A stretch of 64,000 nucleotides of DNA from Marininema mesophilum (GCF_900106775.1 NZ_FNNQ01000014.1:43693-107692), one strand, 5' to 3'; counted from the stretch's first letter, positions 45,837 to 53,830 are shown. Translations and numbers: made by a program. The notes: generated by a model from the letters alone, not told the origin.

Positions 45837-46526
45837 ATGAATCCATATGTCGATCATAGTCACGCAGTGCCTACCTCAAGCCTGATGACACGAGTGTTCG
45901 CTTGGATGTTTGCAGGGCTTTCGCTGACGGCTATAATTTCTGCCCTTTTGCTAGCAGATAAGAAAATCATTTTCTACTTCAACGAGCACCCACCGGTCTT
46001 TATTGGATTAGTGATTTTTGAATTGGTGTTGGTGTTTTTCCTGGCGGTACGAGTTCATAAAATGTCCGTTAATACGGCCACCTTTGTCTTCTTCCTTTAT
46101 GCGACCCTTAACGGTGTAACCCTTACTCCACTACTCAGTATGTATACAACAGGTTCCATTCTTGGTGTATTCGTAACCGCAGCAGCGATGTTTGGGGCAT
46201 TTGCGGTATATGGAGCGATTACGAAGAAGGATCTTTCTAAACTCGGTAGTATTCTGTTCATGGCTTTGATTGGGTTGATTATTGCGACCCTCGTTAACAT
46301 GTTCTTAAATAACAATATGATTAGCACAGTCCTCAGTTATTTAGGTGTAATCATTTTCTGTGGTTTGACCGCCTATGACGTACAGAAGATCAAACGAATG
46401 CAGGCAGAGATGGCGGTGGATGAAGCTACTCACACCAAAGTAGCGATCTTAGGTGCACTAAGTCTGTATCTGGATTTCATCAATATCTTTATCTACCTGC
46501 TTCGCCTTTTTGGAAGCAGGGACTAA
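45837..46526 (+). CDS. Bax inhibitor-1 / YccA family membrane protein
   Basis: A 229-residue, seven-helix protein of the BI-1/LFG family. The C-terminal G-L-T-A-Y-D-V-Q-K-I and D-F-I-N-I-F-I-Y-L-L-R segments are the family signature; the Asp pair corresponds to the pH-sensing aspartates of the B. subtilis homologue YetJ, a calcium leak channel. AGGAGGAG lies about ten bases before the ATG. Monocistronic, with its own terminator. Confidence 0.88.
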   Translation: MNPYVDHSHAVPTSSLMTRVFAWMFAGLSLTAIISALLLADKKIIFYFNEHPPVFIGLVIFELVLVFFLAVRVHKMSVNTATFVFFLYATLNGVTLTPLLSMYTTGSILGVFVTAAAMFGAFAVYGAITKKDLSKLGSILFMALIGLIIATLVNMFLNNNMISTVLSYLGVIIFCGLTAYDVQKIKRMQAEMAVDEATHTKVAILGALSLYLDFINIFIYLLRLFGSRD

Positions 46527-46548
46527 GTTTATTGATGTAGAGTTAGAA

Positions 46549-46603
46549 AAAGGACGTTGCCTTAAGAGTACGTAGGTGCTCTTGAGGTCAGCGTCCTTTT
46601 TTT
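46549..46603 (+). terminator. Terminator of the Bax-inhibitor family gene
   Basis: AAAAAGGACG and CGTCCTTTTT arms with an inner CTTAAGAG/CTCTTGAG stem, followed by T7. Confidence 0.85.
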
Positions 46604-46628
46604 GATGGGGGGAGGGCAAATTAGTGAA

Positions 46629-46655
46629 AAAATACACGCCAGAGAGGGCGTGTGG
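46629..46655 (-). terminator. Terminator of the aminotransferase gene
   Basis: ACACGCCC and GGCGTGT stem followed on the minus strand by a T6 run, 75 bases after the aminotransferase stop. Confidence 0.7.
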
Positions 46656-46728
46656 AAGGAGAATGATTTACTTAGAGAAACCGAGCCGAGCCGGTTTATG
46701 ATGAACGTCTATTTGCTATCTTTTTGCG

Positions 46729-47874
46729 TTACTTGGGGAGTGTAGGCACGATATCCCCGAAGATCTGAGCAAATTCCTGTCGCTCCTCGGGCCTTCCGAC
46801 GCTAACGCGTAACAGACGATTCAAGGGTGGAGCGCCAGGAACACGAGTAAAGACGCCACGATTCCAGAGGGTATCCATTGCTGCGGTCGCTCGCTCAGGA
46901 GTGCCCATATCGAAGGCGACGAAGTTGGTGAATGAAGGAAGGGTGGTGATTCCTAATTCAGTGGCGAGGGTAGCATACTCCTCTTTGCCAACGGATACAG
47001 CATGGATGATATCCCGTTGGAAATCAGTATCCTGTAGGGAGGCGAGTGCCCCTGCTTGGGCGATTCTATTGACACCAAAGTGGTTACGCACTTTATCAAA
47101 GGCTTGGATCGTCTCTTTATCAGCAAAGGCATAACCGATGCGCGTACCAGCCATTCCATGAGACTTGGAAAAGGTTCGGGCACGAATGACTTGGGAATCG
47201 GTTGGATCGATAGGCCAGACCGTGTCCGCGGGAGCAAAGTCGACATAGGCTTCATCCATTAGGAGCAAGCAACCATCAGGGAGGGAGTCGCGTAGTTTGG
47301 AGATGGCATCGGCTTCCCACCAGGAGCCAGTAGGGTTATCGGGATTGGCAAGATAAAGAATACGAGAGTTCGTTTCACGGGCTTTTTGAGCGAGCCCCTC
47401 TAAATCGTTGCGAAAATCTTGGTAGGGTACCGTGTGAAGGATGCCGCCATATCCTTGCACGTGAAAATTGAAGGTAGGATACCCACCCAAGGAAGTGGTG
47501 ACAGAGTCACCAGGATCAAGGAACGTTCGGACGATCAAACCGAGTAAATCATCCAGTCCACTACCAAGGATGATTTGGTCGGGGTCTACATCATGAATGT
47601 CGGCTAATTTCCTTCGCAGGTGGTAGGTTGTCGCATCTCCGTATAGGTAGGATTCTGATACGGCTTGTTCCATAGCTTGGCGTGCCTTTGGCGACATTCC
47701 ATAGTTGCTTTCATTGGCTCCCAGTCGCAGATGAATCGATTGTCCTGTACGTCGTTCCATTTCCTCTGGGGGGACGAAGGGGACTGTAGGGGGGAGATTG
47801 GTGACGATCTTTGAGAAGGGAGGGCGTGTCGCTTGAAGTACTTCCTGTTCAGCCTTAATAATGTTCTTTTTCAT
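46729..47874 (-). CDS. PLP-dependent aminotransferase, HisC-like class I/II
   Basis: A 381-residue fold-type I aminotransferase. The PLP lysine is in T-F-S-K-S-H-G-M-A-G; N-P-D-N-P-T-G (Asn), D-E-A-Y (Asp, Tyr) and R-V-S-V-G-R (Arg) are conserved. It is similar to histidinol-phosphate aminotransferases but is not in a his operon, so the substrate is unassigned. GAGGTG precedes the ATG. It is divergent from the type-I-like locus at 48 kb. Confidence 0.82.
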   Translation of the reverse strand: MKKNIIKAEQEVLQATRPPFSKIVTNLPPTVPFVPPEEMERRTGQSIHLRLGANESNYGMSPKARQAMEQAVSESYLYGDATTYHLRRKLADIHDVDPDQIILGSGLDDLLGLIVRTFLDPGDSVTTSLGGYPTFNFHVQGYGGILHTVPYQDFRNDLEGLAQKARETNSRILYLANPDNPTGSWWEADAISKLRDSLPDGCLLLMDEAYVDFAPADTVWPIDPTDSQVIRARTFSKSHGMAGTRIGYAFADKETIQAFDKVRNHFGVNRIAQAGALASLQDTDFQRDIIHAVSVGKEEYATLATELGITTLPSFTNFVAFDMGTPERATAAMDTLWNRGVFTRVPGAPPLNRLLRVSVGRPEERQEFAQIFGDIVPTLPK

Positions 47875-47981
47875 CGGTATCGGTTCACCTCTTTTATGGA
47901 GGAGTTGTATCTCTATACAGTATCAAATATTTACTGGAAACCCAATTCTGATTTTCTTCATAGGATTTGATTTTTTCGCAA

Positions 47982-48014
47982 TTGGTAGTCTATTCCTGCA
48001 AAGATTGATATAAT
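47982..48014 (+). promoter_or_regulatory. Promoter of the small-peptide mRNA, copy 1
   Basis: TGA-TATAAT extended -10 at 48006-48014; TTGGTA at 47982-47987 is conserved in copy 2 at a similar distance, though the 21-base spacing is long for a -35. Confidence 0.55.
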
Positions 48015-48084
48015 GACCCTATCGTGACGCAAGTAAAGGCCGGGGGCTGGTCGCAACTTCCCCTAATGGAAGGGGGTGCGGCCT

Positions 48085-48207
48085 ATGCTGGAGAAGATGG
48101 TGATGATCTTCACCATCTTACGCGTTTTGCTGGAAGTCTGGCGTTTCGTTGACGAACGAATGTCCGGAAAAAACAGCAAACGCCCTCGGTCTAAGCGTAA
48201 AGGTTAA
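48085..48207 (+). CDS. Small basic peptide of a type-I-toxin-like locus, copy 1
   Basis: A 40-residue ORF. The first half is hydrophobic (M-V-M-I-F-T-I-L-R-V-L-L-E-V-W) and the second half strongly basic (K-N-S-K-R-P-R-S-K-R-K-G), the layout of membrane-acting type I toxins. The site AAGGGGGTG lies six bases before the ATG and is buried in a leader hairpin: CGCAACTTCCCC (48052-48063) can pair with GGGGGTGCG (48072-48080). The last ten codons lie inside the stem of the antisense terminator. A homologous ORF occurs at 53967 on the other strand, with the basic tail almost unchanged. I know no named family for it; the toxin role is inferred from architecture. Confidence 0.6.
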   Translation: MLEKMVMIFTILRVLLEVWRFVDERMSGKNSKRPRSKRKG

Positions 48208-48317
48208 CGGCCAAATCGCTTAGTGGGGGCGTTTGCAAACCTCATGTGCGACCGGCCTAAGCCAGCGTCATGATTCATCGATCACCGGGTCGCCTCCCGG
48301 TGATCTTTGTATTATAT
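48168..48317 (-). ncRNA. Candidate antisense RNA (antitoxin-like), copy 1
   Basis: About 145 nt, convergent with the peptide mRNA and overlapping its last codons and 3-prime region. Its promoter is at 48322-48350; it starts near a stable hairpin (GATCACCGGG/CCCGGTGATC, 48280-48305) and ends at a long stem (AAACGCCC...GGGCGTTT with inner CTAAGCG/CGCTTAG, 48178-48234) followed by GCTGTTTTTT on the minus strand. The 48280-48305 hairpin could also end the mRNA (TTTGTATT follows on the plus strand). Copy 2 preserves every element. Confidence 0.6.
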
Positions 48318-48321
48318 GATC

Positions 48322-48350
48322 ATCATATCCAAATCACACCCGGTTGTAAA
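48322..48350 (-). promoter_or_regulatory. Promoter of the antisense RNA, copy 1
   Basis: On the minus strand: TTTACA (48350-48345), exactly 17 bases, TATGAT (48327-48322). Copy 2 has TTTACA-N17-TAAAAT in the matching position, and both begin TTGTTTACA. Confidence 0.75.
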
Positions 48351-48477
48351 CAACTAGGCATGGATGCCCCTCTTTCTATTCTCTTTATTCTGTATTTTCC
48401 CTCCGGCTCGATACTAGTAAGGGTGTTTGTTATCCTTTATAGTGAGGAGACTTTTTTTAACATGAGGAGGGATGTTT

Positions 48478-50292
48478 TTGCGAAGGACTAAAAAAACCGT
48501 GTCAATCGCAGAGGCGAGGGAGCGCCTACTTTCGTCTATTTCCTTCTCGGCAAGGATGGAACGAGTACCTGTAACCGAAGCGATCCATCGCGTGACAGCT
48601 GAGGGAGTTATTGCGCGTCAGGCAACACCCTCTTTCCCAGCAGCTGCGATGGATGGAATTGCGGTCGACTCTCAGGCAACGCAAGGGGCAACAGCTTCCA
48701 CGCCCATCGTGTTACGGATTGGAATCGATTATGACGAGGTAAATACAGGGGATCCGCTTCCTGTAGGTCGAAATTCAGTGATCATGATCGAGCACGTGCG
48801 TAATCTTGGGCAGGGGAGAGTGGAGATTGATGCATCTGCCGTACCTTGGAAGCATGTGCGGCAGATGGGAGAAGATGTTGCAATAGGGGAACTGCTTCTA
48901 CCTGCAAGACATCGCATTCGTCCGCTGGATGTAGGGGCTTTCTTGGCAGGGGGAGTAGAGGAGGTGCGGGTTCTCTGTAAACCACAGGTTGTAGTGATTC
49001 CAACCGGTTCCGAGATGGTGCCTCCGGGAACACCTGCGCAAAGAGGGAAAATGATTGAGTTCAATAGTGAAATCATTCATGGCACCCTAGAAGAATGGGG
49101 AGCGCAAGTAGAAGTAACTGACATTGTTCCCGATGATCTAGGTATGTTGCATCAAGTCGTTGCGAAAATGGTGCAGTCTTGTGACATCCTACTTGTGCTC
49201 GCCGGTTCTTCAGCAGGTACTAAAGATTTTACCCAGGAAGCTTTGGCAGAACTAGGGGAGATCGTCGTCCATCAGGTAGCGGCTCGTCCAGGTAAACCGA
49301 CGATTTTAGCCCAGGTTGATGGAAAACCGGTATTGGGTTTACCTGGGTATCCAGTCTCCGCATGTTTAGCATTAGAATGGTTTCTCCCCCCTTTGATCGA
49401 TACATGGTATGGATATCAGATGCGAATGAATGAACAAGGTTTTTTGAATGTTCGTATGTTGGAGGCAATTAAGGGAAAGAAGGGTGGAGAAGATTTTATC
49501 CGCTTGGGAGTGATGTACCACAAGGGAGAGTATCACGCCTTTCCTATGAGTAGAGGGGCCGGGGTGACTATGTCCCTGGTGATGGCTGATGCGATGCTGA
49601 GTCTTTCTGTTGATTGTGAAGGGGTAGAGGCTGGAGCGAAAGTGGAGGTGAAGTTACTCAGGCCATTAACTGCGATTAAGCAGACGTTGTGGATTGGTGG
49701 GGTGGATGATCCGCTGCTGGATCGATGGATGGCTTTGTTCCCTAAACATTTCCCTGGGTGGACATTACGAAAGCGGATAGAAGCGAAGGAAAGTGAGCAT
49801 TTTCCTGCTCATGGACGGATCCTGCGAAGCGAAAAAGGGGATCAAGAGGATAAAGGTCCACAGCAAAGAGGAGAAGTATTATCTTTTGCAAAACAAGAGT
49901 GGGGTTTGCTGATGGATGGTTTGGACCAGGGAACTGAGGCGCGATGGCTTCTCCCACCTTGTAAAAGTGCGTTTCCACAGGAGTTAGCATGGAGGCTTCA
50001 ACGAGAAGGAATTGTGTTAGATGAGATACTGAGGAAGGATATAGACTGGACTACTCCATTGATTTGGAAAGCCGCCGCCTGTGTTGTATCGGGGGTTGCA
50101 AGTGGAACGATAGGTCCTCGTGCTGTAGCAGAAGAAGTGGGTTTAAAATTCGTACAGGGTGGAACATGTACACTCAGTCTAGAAATGGATGATTCGATAG
50201 AATTTGAAGGGAAAGAAAAGTTGATTGCTTCACTTCAATCGATGGAGATGAGAGAGGTCATTCATTCATTACCAGGGTATGTATTTTTCTAG
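48478..50292 (+). CDS. moeA: MoeA molybdopterin molybdenumtransferase with C-terminal binding-protein-like domain
   Basis: About 604 residues. The first 400 form MoeA (A-A-M-D-G-I-A-V, N-T-G-D-P-L-P-V-G, P-T-G-S-E, L-A-G-S-S-A-G-T-K-D-F, L-P-G-Y-P-V-S-A), which inserts molybdate into adenylated molybdopterin. The last 190 or so resemble the periplasmic-binding-protein-like domain found fused to many Firmicute MoeA proteins, which may sense or bind molybdate. TTG at 48478 is six bases after GAGGAGGG; the ATG at 48472 is too close to that site. It heads the run moeA / moaA / moaC / moaB. Confidence 0.88.
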   Translation: MRRTKKTVSIAEARERLLSSISFSARMERVPVTEAIHRVTAEGVIARQATPSFPAAAMDGIAVDSQATQGATASTPIVLRIGIDYDEVNTGDPLPVGRNSVIMIEHVRNLGQGRVEIDASAVPWKHVRQMGEDVAIGELLLPARHRIRPLDVGAFLAGGVEEVRVLCKPQVVVIPTGSEMVPPGTPAQRGKMIEFNSEIIHGTLEEWGAQVEVTDIVPDDLGMLHQVVAKMVQSCDILLVLAGSSAGTKDFTQEALAELGEIVVHQVAARPGKPTILAQVDGKPVLGLPGYPVSACLALEWFLPPLIDTWYGYQMRMNEQGFLNVRMLEAIKGKKGGEDFIRLGVMYHKGEYHAFPMSRGAGVTMSLVMADAMLSLSVDCEGVEAGAKVEVKLLRPLTAIKQTLWIGGVDDPLLDRWMALFPKHFPGWTLRKRIEAKESEHFPAHGRILRSEKGDQEDKGPQQRGEVLSFAKQEWGLLMDGLDQGTEARWLLPPCKSAFPQELAWRLQREGIVLDEILRKDIDWTTPLIWKAAACVVSGVASGTIGPRAVAEEVGLKFVQGGTCTLSLEMDDSIEFEGKEKLIASLQSMEMREVIHSLPGYVFF

Positions 50293-50349
50293 TGTTTTGA
50301 GAATCGAGTGAGATAGAGAACTATCTCTTTTTAGAAGGGAGGAATCGTT

Positions 50350-51366
50350 GTGAATGGACGAGTGGATTGGACCGATCAGTTGAACCGGCCATTGAGAGAC
50401 ATACGGATATCGGTTACTGATCGTTGTAATTTTCGATGCGGATATTGCATGCCAGCTGAAGTGTTTGGTCCTGATTATGCTTTTTTGCACAATAAGGAGT
50501 TGCTTACCTTTACAGAGATTCTTCGTTTAATTCGTCTATTCACAGGATTAGGAGTAGAAAAGGTTCGTTTGACAGGGGGAGAGCCTCTACTGCGAGCTGA
50601 TTTACCTGATTTAATTCGCGGGATTAGAGAAATCGATAGCGTTATGGATATTGCTCTAACTACGAATGCTTCTCTCTTACAGGGGAAAGCAGAAGAGTTG
50701 AAAAAAGCAGGGTTAGATCGAGTAAATGTGAGCTTAGATGCTTTGGATGAAGAGGTATTTCGCCGGATGAATGGAGATCGATCCGATGTTAATCGGGTAC
50801 TTACAGGGATTGAAGCGGCCGCTGAGGTAGGGCTGAGGGTCAAGGTGAATATGGTGGTGCAAAAGGGGATCAATGATCATGAGGTCCTGCCGATGGCTCA
50901 GTATTTTAAGGAGAAGGGACACACCCTTCGCTTTATTGAGTATATGGATGTAGGCAATAGCAACAGTTGGAATCGATCCGATGTGGTCTCCAAAAATAAA
51001 ATGGTAGAGCAGATCGGAAAAGAAATGCCCCTCATCCCTATGGAAGCGTCCTACTTTGGGGAAGTGGCTTCTCGTTACCGCTACAAGGGAACTGATCAGG
51101 AGATCGGGTTCATCTCTTCGGTTTCAGAACCCTTTTGCGGTCAATGTACACGAGCAAGATTGTCCGCGGAGGGTCAGTTATATACGTGTCTTTTCGCTTC
51201 AGGCGGGGTTGATTTGCGAGCCCCATTGCGGCAAGGTGCAGAGGATGATGAGCTCTTAAAGATCATCCGTGAAACCTGGGGAGAACGCAAAGATCGTTAT
51301 TCAGAGGAACGGGGGAACCACCCTTCTTCCTATGAGAAAATAGAGATGTCTTATATCGGTGGTTGA
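50350..51366 (+). CDS. moaA: GTP 3',8-cyclase MoaA
   Basis: A 338-residue radical-SAM enzyme, first step of molybdenum cofactor synthesis. N-terminal cluster C-N-F-R-C-G-Y-C, SAM motif L-T-G-G-E-P-L, C-terminal cluster F-C-G-Q-C-T-R-A-R and Y-T-C-L-F, and a final Gly-Gly that reaches the active site. GTG start behind AGGGAGGAA. Its stop is 13 bases before the moaC start. Confidence 0.95.
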   Translation: MNGRVDWTDQLNRPLRDIRISVTDRCNFRCGYCMPAEVFGPDYAFLHNKELLTFTEILRLIRLFTGLGVEKVRLTGGEPLLRADLPDLIRGIREIDSVMDIALTTNASLLQGKAEELKKAGLDRVNVSLDALDEEVFRRMNGDRSDVNRVLTGIEAAAEVGLRVKVNMVVQKGINDHEVLPMAQYFKEKGHTLRFIEYMDVGNSNSWNRSDVVSKNKMVEQIGKEMPLIPMEASYFGEVASRYRYKGTDQEIGFISSVSEPFCGQCTRARLSAEGQLYTCLFASGGVDLRAPLRQGAEDDELLKIIRETWGERKDRYSEERGNHPSSYEKIEMSYIGG

Positions 51367-51379
51367 GGAGGTGAAAAAT

Positions 51380-51865
51380 ATGAGGAATTATCCACATATC
51401 AATGAACAAGGCCGCGCTCGGATGGTAGATGTGAGCGAAAAAGAGGTAACAAGGCGCACTGCGGAAGCAAAGAGCGTGTTAAAGATGAAACCAGAGACTT
51501 TAACTGCCATCTATGAGGGTACGGTGGGGAAGGGAGATGTACTAGCAGTAGCGCAGGTAGCGGGAATCATGGCAGCGAAGAAAACCTCGGATCTGATTCC
51601 GATGTGTCATCCCATTCCTCTGCGCGGGGCGGATATTTCCTTTTCGTCTCTTGGAGAGGATCAATTAGAAATTATAGCGACGGTTAAAACAGATAACGTG
51701 ACAGGTGTAGAAATGGAAGCCTTGACAGCAGCATCATTGGCAGCTCTCACCGTTTACGATATGTGCAAGGCCTATGATAAAGGGATCGTCATCGAGCAGA
51801 CCTGTCTTCTTAAAAAAACGGGTGGAAAAAGTGGGGACTTTCATCGAGGGGATGAAGAGGGATGA
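51380..51865 (+). CDS. moaC: Cyclic pyranopterin monophosphate synthase MoaC
   Basis: A 161-residue enzyme acting with MoaA. M-V-D-V-S-E-K, L-I-P-M-C-H-P-I-P-L and G-V-E-M-E-A-L-T-A motifs are intact, with the catalytic Asp and Lys in M-C-K-A-Y-D-K. The ATG at 51380 follows GAGGAGGTG; the longer frame from 51359 overlaps moaA. Overlaps moaB by four bases. Confidence 0.95.
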   Translation: MRNYPHINEQGRARMVDVSEKEVTRRTAEAKSVLKMKPETLTAIYEGTVGKGDVLAVAQVAGIMAAKKTSDLIPMCHPIPLRGADISFSSLGEDQLEIIATVKTDNVTGVEMEALTAASLAALTVYDMCKAYDKGIVIEQTCLLKKTGGKSGDFHRGDEEG

Positions 51866-52353
51866 AGCGATGGCGAGTAGGGGTGTTGACTGCAAGTGAT
51901 AAGGGAGCTAGAGGGGAACGGGAAGACCTAAGTGGGGAGGAAATCCGAAGCTTAATTCCTCGAATGGATGGGGAAGTTGTGGTTTCCGAGATGATTGCCG
52001 ATGATTGGTATACGATCCGACAACGCTTGATCACCTTCGCGGATCAAATCCAGGTAGATCTAATCGTGACAACAGGTGGGACAGGTTTTGCGCCTAGAGA
52101 TGTCACCCCTGAGGCGACCCGCTCGGTGATTGATAAAGAGGCTCCAGGACTTGCTGAGGCGATGCGGATGGCTTCGTTGAAAAAAACGAGATATGCTCTA
52201 CTCTCTCGTGCAGTCGTAGGAATTAGAGGAAAGACACTCATTATTAATTTGCCTGGCAGTCCAAAGGCAGTGAGAGAGTGTTTAGAGGCGATTATCGATG
52301 TATTGCCGCATGGTTTGGATGTGCTGACGGGACACGTTGGTGACCATGGTTAA
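51862..52353 (+). CDS. moaB: MoaB/MogA molybdopterin adenylyltransferase
   Basis: A 163-residue MPT-binding-fold protein. T-T-G-G-T-G and the D-V-T-P-E-A-T motif are intact, as is the L-P-G-S-P-K-A-V loop. It adenylates molybdopterin before MoeA action. Coupled to moaC by ATGA. The 145 bases after it show no terminator that I could find. Confidence 0.92.
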   Translation: MKRWRVGVLTASDKGARGEREDLSGEEIRSLIPRMDGEVVVSEMIADDWYTIRQRLITFADQIQVDLIVTTGGTGFAPRDVTPEATRSVIDKEAPGLAEAMRMASLKKTRYALLSRAVVGIRGKTLIINLPGSPKAVRECLEAIIDVLPHGLDVLTGHVGDHG

Positions 52354-52497
52354 GAACAACCATTATTGATATAGCTTTTTGACCTTAGGCCCAACAAATA
52401 AAAGGAAATAGATAAATGGGATATTATCGGATTATTATACGCGATTGCTGTCAAGGTTTTTAGGAACGGTCATAGACACTTGAAAAATAGAAACCTA

Positions 52498-52527
52498 TTG
52501 ACGAACTCTTTCGGCCTGTGCTAATAT
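52498..52527 (+). promoter_or_regulatory. Promoter of the first tRNA cluster
   Basis: TTGACG, 18-base spacer, TAATAT, about 115 bases before the first tRNA. Confidence 0.65.
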
Positions 52528-52642
52528 GCTAAAGCGCTTTAAGGAGTGAATGGTTCATGAAGTTAGGCTGAACTTTTCTAAAAGAAGTCCTTGCTTTTAG
52601 AGTGATCATCGGTTACAATGAACCATGTCGCTTATAAAACGG

Positions 52643-52717
52643 TCCTCCGTAGCTCAATGGTAGAGCGCCCGGCTGTTAACCGGTAGGTTACAGGTTCGAG
52701 TCCTGTTGGAGGAGCCA
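52643..52717 (+). tRNA. tRNA-Asn (GTT)
   Basis: Cloverleaf with acceptor TCCTCCG/TGGAGGA, anticodon GTT in CTGTTAACCGG, T-loop GGTTCGAGTCC and encoded CCA. Confidence 0.95.
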
Positions 52718-52724
52718 TTTTTAT

Positions 52725-52816
52725 GGAGAGATACTCAAGAGGCCGAAGAGGACGGTTTGCTAAACCGTTAGGGGGCTTATAGCCCCGCGCGGGTTCGAAT
52801 CCCGCTCTCTCCGCCA
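52725..52816 (+). tRNA. tRNA-Ser (GCT)
   Basis: Acceptor GGAGAGA/TCTCTCC, anticodon GCT in GTTTGCTAAAC, long variable arm typical of serine tRNA, encoded CCA. Confidence 0.95.
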
Positions 52817-52852
52817 TTATTTATAGATAATGGACAAGTTATCTTAATATTA

Positions 52853-52928
52853 GGCCCGTTGGTGAAGCGGTCAACACACCAGCCTTTCACGCTGGCATTC
52901 AGGGGTTCGAATCCCCTACGGGTCACCA
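52853..52928 (+). tRNA. tRNA-Glu (TTC)
   Basis: Acceptor GGCCCGT/ACGGGTC, anticodon TTC in CCTTTCACG, encoded CCA. Confidence 0.95.
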
Positions 52929-52933
52929 CAAAT

Positions 52934-53009
52934 GGACGATTAGCTCAGTTGGGAGAGCATCTGCCTTACAAGCAGAGGGTCGGCGGTTCGAGCCCGTCAT
53001 CGTCCACCA
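52934..53009 (+). tRNA. tRNA-Val (TAC)
   Basis: Acceptor GGACGAT/ATCGTCC, anticodon TAC in CCTTACAAG, encoded CCA. Confidence 0.95.
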
Positions 53010-53015
53010 TAATGG

Positions 53016-53092
53016 GGAGCTGTGGTGAAGTTGGAGTTCACGCCGGCCTGTCACGCCGGAGGTCGCGGGTTCGAGCCCCGTCAGCTCCGCCA
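53016..53092 (+). tRNA. tRNA-Asp (GTC), copy 1
   Basis: Acceptor GGAGCTG/CAGCTCC, anticodon GTC in CCTGTCACG, encoded CCA. Repeated exactly at 53532. Confidence 0.95.
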
Positions 53093-53101
53093 TTTTTATA
53101 T

Positions 53102-53178
53102 GGCGATCGTGGCGAAGTGGTTAACGCACCGGATTGTGGCTCCGGCATTCGTGGGTTCGATTCCCATCGGTCGCCCCA
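53102..53178 (+). tRNA. tRNA-His (GTG), copy 1
   Basis: Anticodon GTG in GATTGTGGCTC; an extra 5-prime G pairs with C73 as expected for histidine tRNA; encoded CCA. Repeated exactly at 53618. Confidence 0.95.
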
Positions 53179-53190
53179 CTGTGTATTTTA

Positions 53191-53247
53191 GGTAAGGGTA
53201 TGGATGTTGACACTGTGATGCGTGGTTCGATTCCTGCCTTTTTACCA
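53191..53247 (+). pseudogene. Decayed tRNA-Gln (TTG) remnant
   Basis: GGTAAGG, a TTGAC segment in the anticodon position, ATGCGTGGTTCGATTCC and a terminal CCA line up with the D-loop, anticodon, variable/T-arm and 3-prime end of tRNA-Gln. The 5-prime acceptor and first half of the D-stem are gone and the 3-prime acceptor strand has no partner, so it cannot fold as a tRNA. It lies between tRNA-His and tRNA-Lys. Confidence 0.6.
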
Positions 53248-53252
53248 AGTGA

Positions 53253-53328
53253 GAGCCATTAGCTCAGTTGGTAGAGCACCTGACTTTTAATCAGGGTGTC
53301 GCAGGTTCGAATCCTGCATGGCTCACCA
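53253..53328 (+). tRNA. tRNA-Lys (TTT)
   Basis: Acceptor GAGCCAT/ATGGCTC, anticodon TTT in GACTTTTAATC, encoded CCA. Confidence 0.95.
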
Positions 53329-53333
53329 GATAT

Positions 53334-53372
53334 AAAAAATGGAGGATTCTTTATGGATCTTCCATTTTTTGT
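53334..53372 (+). terminator. Terminator of the first tRNA cluster
   Basis: AAAAAATGGAGGAT and ATCTTCCATTTTTT arms (53336 onwards) after tRNA-Lys. Confidence 0.8.
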
Positions 53373-53482
53373 ATATCGGAACTTCATTGTTACACGTTAA
53401 CAACAAAGATGAAAGAAAAGGTGCTTTTTGGTTTGTTCTTTAGGTGAAAAGAGAATGAAGATTATCTTCTTTGGAAAAACCG

Positions 53483-53511
53483 TAGACAAACGCTTGCTCG
53501 GATGATAAAAT
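53483..53511 (+). promoter_or_regulatory. Promoter of the duplicated Asp-His cassette
   Basis: TAGACA, 17-base spacer, TAAAAT, 20 bases before the second tRNA-Asp. Confidence 0.6.
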
Positions 53512-53531
53512 ATAAGAGTTCTCTAAAACAT

Positions 53532-53608
53532 GGAGCTGTGGTGAAGTTGGAGTTCACGCCGGCCTGTCACGCCGGAGGTCGCGGGTTCGAGCCCCGTCAG
53601 CTCCGCCA
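53532..53608 (+). tRNA. tRNA-Asp (GTC), copy 2
   Basis: Identical to 53016-53092. Confidence 0.95.
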
Positions 53609-53617
53609 TTTTTATAT

Positions 53618-53694
53618 GGCGATCGTGGCGAAGTGGTTAACGCACCGGATTGTGGCTCCGGCATTCGTGGGTTCGATTCCCATCGGTCGCCCCA
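53618..53694 (+). tRNA. tRNA-His (GTG), copy 2
   Basis: Identical to 53102-53178, and the nine-base spacer to tRNA-Asp is identical too. Confidence 0.95.
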
Positions 53695-53719
53695 CATCGA
53701 TTGATTAGGAAGATAAAAA

Positions 53720-53757
53720 CCTCTAGCGTTGTGATAAATAGCGTTAGAGGTTTTTAG
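53720..53757 (+). terminator. Terminator of the second tRNA cassette
   Basis: AAAACCTCTAGCG and GCGTTAGAGGTTTTT arms with a 12-base loop. Confidence 0.8.
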
Positions 53758-53830
53758 TATGTTAATATAGATACTTCTTGTGATGATGGGAGTATGGCTT
53801 ATATTGCTGAATGCTGAAGTAGACAGCTTG

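Noticed and set aside
48270..48491. 73-codon plus-strand frame between the type-I-like locus and moeA
   Set aside because: Spans the antisense promoter and the moeA ribosome site and has no site of its own.
52643..53700. CRISPR-like repetition
   Set aside because: The repeats are tRNA genes and an exact tRNA cassette duplication; no regularly spaced short repeats exist anywhere in the window.
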